From assembly GCA_900317795.1 (NCBI GenBank), contig ONIF01000122.1, positions 1-6,060 of the forward strand: 6,060 nucleotides of DNA, in the 5' to 3' direction. Shown here piece by piece: positions 1-6,060 of the stretch. How positions within the stretch are numbered: the first letter of the stretch is position 1; the number at the start of each line of letters is the position of its first letter. The notes beneath the pieces are model-generated. The model worked only from the letters and a program-made list of their open reading frames with translations, did not search any database and was not told the origin of the DNA. A program made the position numbers and the translations under genes. Source of the DNA: an uncultured Eubacteriales bacterium (lineage in GTDB: Bacteria > Bacillota > Clostridia > Oscillospirales > Acutalibacteraceae).

Positions 1-156
1 TTTATTATTGCACACCGTCTTTATACTATCAGAAATGCGGATAAAATCATTTTCATGAAAGACGGTGACATTAAAGAAGTCGGCAGTCATGAAGAACTGC
101 TTGAAAAGAAAGGCTATTATGCTCAAATGTATGCAAGCGGTATATCAGTTGAATAA
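1..156 (+). CDS. ABC transporter ATP-binding protein, C-terminal fragment (probable exporter)
   Basis: This is the 3' end of a gene cut by the left edge of the window; 51 sense codons and a TAA stop at 154-156 are visible. The fragment opens with the H-loop (switch histidine) of an ABC ATPase, FIIAHRLYTIRNADKI, followed by the usual tail: a KDGDIKEVGSHEELL segment and GYYAQMY near the end. That tail is typical of the nucleotide-binding domain in type I exporters, where the membrane domain and the ATPase are fused (MsbA/multidrug type). The Walker A, Walker B and signature motifs and any membrane segments lie outside the window, so fusion is inferred. It lies only 18 nt before the next gene on the same strand, so it is probably in the same operon. 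Export of the peptide product is the natural guess, but the substrate cannot be read from this fragment. Confidence 0.9.
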   Translation, partial: FIIAHRLYTIRNADKIIFMKDGDIKEVGSHEELLEKKGYYAQMYASGISVE

Positions 157-160
157 AAAC

Positions 161-168
161 AGAGGTGA
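161..168 (+). promoter_or_regulatory. Ribosome binding site for the PaaK-like gene
   Basis: AGAGGTGA sits 6 nt before the ATG at 175, in the short gap after the ABC transporter stop. An in-frame TGA at 166-168 rules out any earlier in-frame start, so 175 is fixed as the start. The gap holds no terminator-like hairpin. Confidence 0.75.
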
Positions 169-174
169 CATTTT

Positions 175-1521
175 ATGAAAAGCATAACTTTTGAAGAAGC
201 ACAAAAAATTGTGAAACAAGGAGAACTTGTCACAGCGGAGGAACGTAAGATTTTACAAAGAGAACGTCTGCACACTCTTGTTGACTATGCAAGGGAAAAT
301 TCTCCCTATTTAAGAGAACTTTACAAAGACCTGCCCGAAAATTATGAATTATCGGACTTGCCTGTTTTTGAGAAGTCGGACGGTCTTGCACACTACAATG
401 AATGGGTGACGGATACAGACCTTACACTTGATAAAGTGCGTGAATATCTCGCAAGGGACAGTGCAGACAATTCCCTTTTGCTCGGAAAATATACCGCTTT
501 GCAGACTTCGGGTTCAACGGGAAATCCCCTGCCGATGGTAAGGGATATGCACAGAAATCAGATACATACTCAACTTTTATTACAAAGACTTATGCACCCC
601 GTTCCGCAGGGATATTATGACCATTCCAAGCATAAAATGGCATTTATCGTGCATTTGTCAACATCAGCGTCAAGTTACGGTTCATACTTAAAAACCAAAG
701 CCCGTCACCCCGGCTTTGAAGATAATATTACAGCTATTTCCATTTTGGACAGTGCCGAACAGATGGTAAAAAAATTAAATGAATTTCAGCCTGAAATTAT
801 CGTTGCCTATCCACCGTCACTTGTCATGCTTGCAGAGGAACAGGCAAAAGGCAATCTTAATATCAAATTGGGCTTGATAGTCAGTTCCGCAGAACTTCTC
901 ACGGAAGAAAATTATTATCGTATCAAAGAAGTTTTCCAATGCCCGATTTTAAACAATTACTGCATGACAGAGGGCGGTGAAATTGCCATGACGCATGATT
1001 GTCCTCATCTGCATATCAATGAAGATTGGATTATTATAGAACCTGTTGACGAAAACCGTCAGCCCGTGAAAAACAGCGATGAATTTTCATCGGGTATTCT
1101 TGTAACAGACCTTTCTAATTTCGTTCAGCCGATAATAAGATATTATGTCAGTGATTCTGTGCGTATTCTTAAAGATAAATTTGAATGTTCGGATTTGCCC
1201 GTTATGGAAATTCGTGGAAGAATTTGGGAGAGTTTCACTATCGGAGGAAAGAATTTCAGTACAAAGGGACTGGAAGTAAAAGCGAAATTCTGCAAAGGCT
1301 TGTGTCAGTATCAGTTTGTGCAGACAGATGAAAATTCTATGGAGATACGTGGAATTGTTTCGGCAGGCTGTGACAAGGCACAAATACTTGACAGTCTGGC
1401 AAAAAATATTGCCGTATATTTTGCAGAGGCAGGGTGTGAAAATATCCGTATCACTTACAGTGAAGAACCCTTGCTTCATAATGCCAAAGGCGGTAAAACT
1501 CCCATGTACAAGAGGATATGA
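175..1521 (+). CDS. PaaK/CapK-like adenylate-forming enzyme (acyl-CoA ligase superfamily)
   Basis: This is a stand-alone acid-activating enzyme of the ANL superfamily, phenylacetate-CoA ligase branch. Such enzymes convert a carboxylic acid and ATP to an acyl-adenylate, then usually to a thioester. At 448 residues it is close to the usual PaaK length. Visible landmarks are the phosphate loop TSGSTG at 111-116, the adenine/Mg motif YCMTEGGE at 262-269, the ribose-contacting Asp327 in RYYVSD, the hinge region EIRGRIW at 345-351, and a C-terminal GGK whose Lys441 is a candidate catalytic lysine. The segment HDCPHLHINEDW followed by IIIEP is typical of the PaaK branch. An oddity is that the usual glycine of the Y-G-x-T-E motif is Cys263. 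No signal peptide or membrane segment is seen, so it is cytoplasmic. It sits in a tight operon with an NRPS and may supply or attach an acid building block (inference). The acid and the acceptor (CoA, carrier protein or amine) are unknown. Confidence 0.88.
   Translation: MKSITFEEAQKIVKQGELVTAEERKILQRERLHTLVDYARENSPYLRELYKDLPENYELSDLPVFEKSDGLAHYNEWVTDTDLTLDKVREYLARDSADNSLLLGKYTALQTSGSTGNPLPMVRDMHRNQIHTQLLLQRLMHPVPQGYYDHSKHKMAFIVHLSTSASSYGSYLKTKARHPGFEDNITAISILDSAEQMVKKLNEFQPEIIVAYPPSLVMLAEEQAKGNLNIKLGLIVSSAELLTEENYYRIKEVFQCPILNNYCMTEGGEIAMTHDCPHLHINEDWIIIEPVDENRQPVKNSDEFSSGILVTDLSNFVQPIIRYYVSDSVRILKDKFECSDLPVMEIRGRIWESFTIGGKNFSTKGLEVKAKFCKGLCQYQFVQTDENSMEIRGIVSAGCDKAQILDSLAKNIAVYFAEAGCENIRITYSEEPLLHNAKGGKTPMYKRI
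1510..1516 (+). promoter_or_regulatory. Ribosome binding site for the CapA-like gene
   Basis: AAGAGGA lies inside the last codons of the PaaK-like gene, 8 nt before the ATG at 1525. Its position within the upstream gene and the 3-nt intergenic gap suggest coupled translation. Confidence 0.7.
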
Positions 1522-1524
1522 TTT

Positions 1525-2703
1525 ATGAGTGAATTGAAAATTTTGTTTGCAGGCGATACTTTCCCTGTTGCGGGTAATATGGAACTTTTCCGTGAGGGAA
1601 AAAAAGAGGAAATTTTCGGTAAAAAAGTATGTGAGCTTTTTGAATCGGCAGATTACAGTGTATGCAATTTGGAGGGCTGTCTGACGGATACGGGAATACC
1701 TGTTGAAAAAGTCGGTCCTTCCGTAAAAGCCCCCACCGATACGCTTAATGCAATTTCCAATCTCGGTATAAAAGCGGTTACTCTTGCCAATACACATACA
1801 TTTGATTTCGGTCTTGACGGTCATAATGAAATGCGTTCGGCACTCAAAAAATATCACATAAACTTTTTCGGCACGGGCGACAATGTTGATAATATCAAAT
1901 CCCATATCACGCTTGATATGAAAGGGAAAAAAATCACTCTTTATACCGTCACGGAATTGTTTGCATTCAATACCCCCGACAAAAATAAAGCAGGTGCAAA
2001 CGGCTATGATGAATACAGGGTATGCCGTGAACTTGCCGAACTGAAAGAAAATTGTGATTATCTTGTTGTACTGTATCATGGCGGTGCTGAAATGACGCAT
2101 TTCAATACTCCGAAAATAAGACAGCGTTTTCACCGCATGGCAGATAACGGGGCAGATATAATTATTTCCCAGCATACTCATGCAATGGGATTTGAAGAAT
2201 ACTATAAAAATTCCTATTTGCTTTACGGTCAGGGAAATTTCTGTTTCAATCTCAGCAAGAATATTTCGGAATTTACCGAAAGCGGAATATTGCTTGAAGC
2301 CGTGTTCGGTGAAAACGGTTTTGCTATAAAAAAGCATTTGGTAAAGCGTACAGAAAAGGGCTGTGAATATGACGAAAAGCAGGATTTTTCCGCTTTTGAA
2401 GAAAGAAGCCGTCTGCATGACAGACTGATAAAAGGCAATGAAGATGCTGAGAATATTTTTCAAGAGGAATTTTCGGATTACTGCCGAAATATGTGGTTTA
2501 CAAGATTGATGCGTGTGTTTAGGGGGATCAATCCCGAAGATGACAAGGCACTTGCAGACCTCTCCCAAAAAGAACAGGAAAATTATTTGCTTTCCCAATT
2601 TACAAAAAGTCAACTGCTTGCCATACAAATGATGCTTGCGAATGATGAATTCAATGAAATTGCTCTGAATTTCGTTACACAGGCAATCAATAATAAGGAA
2701 TGA
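1525..2703 (+). CDS. CapA-family protein (poly-gamma-glutamate capsule protein / metallophosphoesterase fold)
   Basis: The 392-residue protein has the motif order of the CapA (PGA_cap) family, related to calcineurin-like metallophosphoesterases: FAGDT at 8-12 (Asp11), CNLEG at 47-51 (Glu50), ANTHTFDFG at 88-96, YHGGAE at 184-189 (His185), QHTH at 216-219 (His217, His219), and LLYGQGNF at 232-239. These are candidate metal ligands. The family's usual A-N-N-H is A-N-T-H here, so the residue just before the histidine is Thr90. Residues from about 260 to 392 look polar and helical and extend past the core; I do not recognise that part. There is no N-terminal signal peptide or anchor, unlike many CapA capsule proteins, which suggests a cytoplasmic role. 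The protein is encoded 3 nt after a PaaK-like ligase and 5 nt before an NRPS, with no other capsule genes in view. A role in making or tailoring the peptide is therefore more likely than capsule synthesis, but this is inference and the reaction is unknown. Confidence 0.82.
   Translation: MSELKILFAGDTFPVAGNMELFREGKKEEIFGKKVCELFESADYSVCNLEGCLTDTGIPVEKVGPSVKAPTDTLNAISNLGIKAVTLANTHTFDFGLDGHNEMRSALKKYHINFFGTGDNVDNIKSHITLDMKGKKITLYTVTELFAFNTPDKNKAGANGYDEYRVCRELAELKENCDYLVVLYHGGAEMTHFNTPKIRQRFHRMADNGADIIISQHTHAMGFEEYYKNSYLLYGQGNFCFNLSKNISEFTESGILLEAVFGENGFAIKKHLVKRTEKGCEYDEKQDFSAFEERSRLHDRLIKGNEDAENIFQEEFSDYCRNMWFTRLMRVFRGINPEDDKALADLSQKEQENYLLSQFTKSQLLAIQMMLANDEFNEIALNFVTQAINNKE
2695..2699 (+). promoter_or_regulatory. 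Ribosome binding site that decides the NRPS start
   Basis: AAGGA ends 9 nt before the ATG at 2709. A second in-frame ATG at 2700-2702 overlaps the capA-like stop (ATGA), but the AAGGA abuts it with no spacer and no better site lies upstream. The start at 2709 is therefore preferred; the alternative would add only three residues. Confidence 0.65.
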
Positions 2704-2708
2704 TAGTT

Positions 2709-5700
2709 ATGAATTCTATTGTAAAAAAACTGAAAGAAACCATAAAAAATTATCCCGATACCCTTGCGGTAGTCGAGCAGGGGGAAAATAACCAATACAC
2801 TTATGCCCAACTCGGTGAACGTGCCGCCAAAATTGCCGCAAAATTGATACGTCTGGGTGTCAAGCCGAATGATTTTGTGATGATAATGCTCCCGAGAAAT
2901 AAAGATTATATTGCGTCAATGTACGGTGTATGGCTTGCGGGAGCAGGATTTGCACCGCTGTCACCGACATATCCGCCCGAAAGAATTGCCTATATCCAAA
3001 GTGACTGCAAGGCAAAAGTTGTCATTGATGAGCGTTTTCTCCGTCATATAGAGGAGGAAACTCCGCTTACAGACGAAATCGAAACAGATTTTTCCGCACC
3101 TGCCATTCTGATATATACATCGGGTTCAACGGGTAAACCCAAAGGGGTACTTCACTCTTTCGGAAGTATCACCGATTCTGTTTTTCGCTATATGGAATAT
3201 GCCAATACATCTGTCGGATTCCGTGCGGCACTTGGAGCACCTTTTACTTTCGTTGCTTCTGTACAGGGTGTTTTTGCACCGTTGTGCAGTGCCAATACAG
3301 CATATCTCATTCCGTATGAGTTTATGAGAGATCCCGAACTTTTAGCCGACTACATCGAAGAAAAACAGATAAACCGTTGTTTTATCAGTCCGAAAATGCT
3401 GAAAGTTTTCCGTGCAAAAGGAAATTCTCTTAAAGTCGTTTCAACGGGCAGTGAAAGAGTTTCCGATACATACAGTGAAGATTATAAAATTCAGGTCGCC
3501 TACGGTCAGACGGAATCCGCAGGTGCGGTCATGATGTTTGAGATAGATAAAAAGTATGACAATACGCCCATAGGCAAGCCTATCGGAAATGTGAAAGTAT
3601 ATCTTCTTGATGAAAATAACAATCCTGTTGATGAAGGTGAAATCTGCCTTGCGGGATATTTTGCAGACGGTTATTTGAATATGCCCGAACAGACCGCAAA
3701 GACTTTTATTGACAATCCTTTTTATGAAAAAGACGGTTTCCCGAAATTGCTCCGTACAGGCGACATCGGCAAACAAAGTGAAAACGGCAATTATATTTAT
3801 TTGAACCGTAAAGACTGGATGGTAAAAATAAACGGTCAGCGTGTCGAGCCGGGTGAAATTGAAACGATTATCAAGAATACAGACGGCATTTTTGACGCTG
3901 TTATCAAGGATTTCAAAAACCGTTACGGACAAGTTTATCTTGTTGCATACTACGTTGAAAAAGAGCCTGTCGAGGTTAATGAGATACGCACGGCTATTGC
4001 TCAAAAACTGCCGTCATATATGATACCGTCATTTTTTGTAAAGCTGGATAAACTGCCCGTTAATGCCAACGGCAAATTGGACAGGTCAGCCCTGCCCGAA
4101 GTGGAAGCAGGCAAATTCAAAAATGAGTATGTCGCACCCGAAACGGATTTGCAAAAAGCACTTTGTTCCGCATTTGAAAAAATACTCGGTGTAGAGCGTG
4201 TCGGCATAGATGACGATTTCTTTGCACTGGGCGGAGATTCCATTAAATCTGCCATGACTGCAAGGGAATGTGAATTGTATTTTGTTACGATAGCGGATAT
4301 TTTCAAGGGCAAAACCCCCCGTGGCATTGAGAAAATCCTGTTGAAAAAAGCCTCCCAAAAATCAAATTCCGCCAAAAAGGAAAAACCGCTGTTTTATCCT
4401 CTGACACCCTCCGAAAGAGGTATGTATATAGAGCAAAAACTGAATGAAAAATCCGTTGTATATAATCTGAATTTAGCGGTAAATTTTCAAGGCACTGACT
4501 TTGACACGGTAAAATCCGCATTGAAACAGGTTTTTTCGGCACATGAGGCTTTCCATTCCATGTACGGTGAAGAAAACGGTATTCCCGTGAGAATCCTCAC
4601 CAATGAACTGCCTGCAATAGAAGAAAAAACAGCCGTTTCATTTGAAGATGTAAAATACATTGCCGATATTTATGCAGAGCCTTTTCAGCTCAATAATGAA
4701 ATTCCCGTCCGTCCGATGTTATACCGATTAGATGACGGAAGTACGGCTTTACATCTTGCCATTCATCATATTGCATTTGACGGGGGTTCGGCAGGTACAT
4801 TTATCAATGAATTGATGAATGCCATTCAAGGAAAAGCCCCCCAAACAGATACAGACCTTTCGGACTTGTATAACCGTCCCGTTGATACCGAAAACGGCTT
4901 GCAATTTTACAGGGAGTTATTCAAAGACGGTGTACCCGTGAATGAAATGCCGATTAAAAATAAACGTCCCAAAGTTCACCCTCTTTCCAATAAAGAGATA
5001 ATCTGCGAACTTGACAAAGATAAATTGAACAGTATCGGTGATACTGCCAAAAATTACGGTGTGACGGAATTTGAACTGATTTTTTCAGCCGTTTCAATGG
5101 CTCTTGCAAAATATACCGTTTCCGAAGATGTCGTTTTAGGCATTCCTGCCAATATGCGTCCGTCGGGGGCTGAAAATGTCATCGGAATGTTTGTCAATAC
5201 CGCCCCTGTGCGTATTCGTGTGCCGAGAAATGGAACGATTTCGGAATATCTTTCCAATGTCAGCACTGCCGTCAGAAATGCGACTTACGGTGCATCTTTG
5301 CCGTTTGAGGATATTGTTGCGGAATTTGTCAAACAGCGTGATGAAAGCCGTAATCCCATATTTGACGTAAGTGTTAATTATTTGCATAAGCCGACTGTCA
5401 TTGAAAATAACGGTCTGCGTGTATCGCTGTATTCGCCTTTGCAGAAAATGAGCCGTGATTTCGGTATAGTAATGCGTCGTGGTGAAAATGACTTGAAAAT
5501 TACTCTGCAATATTCCGATGAATTGTTTGAAGATAGAGTTGCCGAAAACTTTCTTTCACAAATTCTCCATACACTCAGTTTAATTGAAAACGGTGCCGAC
5601 ACGGTAAAAAATGCCCTTGTCATGCCCGATGAACAGAAAAAAGCACTTTACAGATTTTCTGTTGAGTGTCTGACGGAAATAAAACCATGTTTATTACATC

Positions 5701-6060
5701 AGCTTTTGGAACGTCAGGCAAGTGAAATTCCCGATAAAACGGCACTTATTGCGGAAGATATAACTTTGACATACCGTGAGCTGAACGCACAAGCTAATAT
5801 TGTTGCGAATAATCTTATTGAAAAGGGTATCAAAACAGGTGACAGTGTTGCCATTCTTCTGCCGAGAAAATCAAGTTTCTTTGCGTGTATGTTCGGTGTG
5901 AATAAAGCAGGTGCGGCATTCATACCATGTGACCCGCAATATCCTGCCGACAGGATAAACCACATCATCACCGATTCCGAAGCCTCTTATATCATCACAA
6001 CAAGCGACAAACTTTTGGATTATCCCATTGAAAAGGCGATAGATGTTTCAGATATTACAG
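2709..6060 (+). CDS. Nonribosomal peptide synthetase, 5' part (A-T-C-A..., truncated by window edge)
   Basis: One open frame of 1117 codons runs off the right edge. The first A domain spans roughly residues 1-465: YTYAQL (A1), AGAGFAPLSPTYPPERI (A2), YTSGSTGKPKG at 136-146 (A3), AYGQTE at 264-269 (A5), LRTGD at 348-352 (A7), DWMVKINGQR at 369-378 (A8), LPSYMIP at 434-440 (A9) and NGKLDR with Lys456 (A10). The T (peptidyl-carrier) domain, about 474-548, has DDFFALGGDS with the phosphopantetheine site Ser511. A polar Lys/Ser linker (548-560) leads to a C domain, about 561-985, with HHIAFDG at 686-692 (catalytic second His687), IGMFVNT at 825-831, LPFED at 864-868 and RDESRNPIF at 877-885. A second A domain begins near 994 (nt about 5688), with LTYRELNAQAN and AGAAFIPCDPQYP, and is cut before A3. 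With no C domain ahead of it, the first A-T pair is an initiation module. Its A4 motif reads FTFVAS, with Val182 in place of the amino-binding Asp, so the starter is probably not a normal alpha-amino acid. The pocket code, aligned by eye to GrsA, is V-A-Q-F-V-T-A-G-A-K, which I cannot match to a known substrate. The protein is cytoplasmic and needs a phosphopantetheinyl transferase, not seen here. Confidence 0.95.
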   Translation, partial: MNSIVKKLKETIKNYPDTLAVVEQGENNQYTYAQLGERAAKIAAKLIRLGVKPNDFVMIMLPRNKDYIASMYGVWLAGAGFAPLSPTYPPERIAYIQSDCKAKVVIDERFLRHIEEETPLTDEIETDFSAPAILIYTSGSTGKPKGVLHSFGSITDSVFRYMEYANTSVGFRAALGAPFTFVASVQGVFAPLCSANTAYLIPYEFMRDPELLADYIEEKQINRCFISPKMLKVFRAKGNSLKVVSTGSERVSDTYSEDYKIQVAYGQTESAGAVMMFEIDKKYDNTPIGKPIGNVKVYLLDENNNPVDEGEICLAGYFADGYLNMPEQTAKTFIDNPFYEKDGFPKLLRTGDIGKQSENGNYIYLNRKDWMVKINGQRVEPGEIETIIKNTDGIFDAVIKDFKNRYGQVYLVAYYVEKEPVEVNEIRTAIAQKLPSYMIPSFFVKLDKLPVNANGKLDRSALPEVEAGKFKNEYVAPETDLQKALCSAFEKILGVERVGIDDDFFALGGDSIKSAMTARECELYFVTIADIFKGKTPRGIEKILLKKASQKSNSAKKEKPLFYPLTPSERGMYIEQKLNEKSVVYNLNLAVNFQGTDFDTVKSALKQVFSAHEAFHSMYGEENGIPVRILTNELPAIEEKTAVSFEDVKYIADIYAEPFQLNNEIPVRPMLYRLDDGSTALHLAIHHIAFDGGSAGTFINELMNAIQGKAPQTDTDLSDLYNRPVDTENGLQFYRELFKDGVPVNEMPIKNKRPKVHPLSNKEIICELDKDKLNSIGDTAKNYGVTEFELIFSAVSMALAKYTVSEDVVLGIPANMRPSGAENVIGMFVNTAPVRIRVPRNGTISEYLSNVSTAVRNATYGASLPFEDIVAEFVKQRDESRNPIFDVSVNYLHKPTVIENNGLRVSLYSPLQKMSRDFGIVMRRGENDLKITLQYSDELFEDRVAENFLSQILHTLSLIENGADTVKNALVMPDEQKKALYRFSVECLTEIKPCLLHQLLERQASEIPDKTALIAEDITLTYRELNAQANIVANNLIEKGIKTGDSVAILLPRKSSFFACMFGVNKAGAAFIPCDPQYPADRINHIITDSEASYIITTSDKLLDYPIEKAIDVSDIT

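Noticed and set aside
157..174. Possible promoter or terminator in the largest intergenic gap
   Set aside because: At 18 nt it is filled mostly by the ribosome binding site; there is no hairpin with a T tract and no room for -35 and -10 boxes.
1087..2628. A 513-codon open frame on the minus strand
   Set aside because: It lies antisense across two well-supported genes and their junction. It is rich in Phe, Ile, Cys and Lys with no recognisable motif, and is explained by codon bias of the + strand genes.
508..3133. Near-identical stretch TCGGGTTCAACGGG at about 509-522 and again at about 3120-3133, considered as a repeat
   Set aside because: Both copies encode the S-G-S-T-G phosphate loop of adenylate-forming enzymes, and similarity does not extend beyond the motif.
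3441..4004. Minus-strand open frame of 187 codons inside the NRPS A domain
   Set aside because: It is fully antisense to conserved A5-A9 motifs, with no family motif of its own; it is a shadow of the NRPS gene.
5136..5510. Overlapping small open frames on both strands in the C-domain region
   Set aside because: The + strand NRPS frame here holds the conserved IGMFVNT, LPFED and RDESRNPIF motifs, so the other frames are shadows.

Overview
The window looks like the interior of a nonribosomal-peptide biosynthetic operon from a low-to-moderate-GC Gram-positive bacterium. By eye the GC content is about 40%. The Shine-Dalgarno sites are strong and purine-rich, coding is dense and on one strand, and the protein style fits gut or rumen Clostridia (Ruminococcus/Oscillospiraceae-like). 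The taxon is an inference from base composition and style, not from a marker gene.

Layout, all on the + strand. (1) Positions 1-156 are the last 51 codons of an ABC exporter ATPase. (2) Positions 175-1521 encode a 448-residue adenylate-forming enzyme of the phenylacetate-CoA ligase (PaaK/CapK-like) family. (3) Positions 1525-2703 encode a 392-residue CapA-type metallophosphoesterase-fold protein. (4) From 2709 to the right edge runs one uninterrupted NRPS reading frame of 1117 visible codons with domain order A-T-C-A; it is cut inside the second A domain. Gaps between genes are 18, 3 and 5 nt, and there is no terminator or promoter between them, so the whole window reads as one transcript.

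How the genes may work together (inference): the NRPS starts directly with an A domain, so its first module is an initiation module that loads a starter acid onto the carrier serine (Ser511). The first condensation domain then joins it to the monomer chosen by the second A domain. In the first A domain, the aspartate that normally holds the substrate alpha-amino group is valine, which points to a starter without an ordinary alpha-amino group. The PaaK-like enzyme may activate another acid for the product or its precursor. The CapA-like protein may be a tailoring or assembly enzyme of unknown reaction. The ABC protein is a plausible exporter.

The most interesting points are the atypical A-domain pocket, the pairing of a PaaK-like ligase and a CapA-like protein with an NRPS, and substitutions at normally conserved active-site positions in both small enzymes. 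I found no RNA genes, mobile elements, CRISPR arrays or notable repeats. There is no gene-free stretch longer than about 20 bases.
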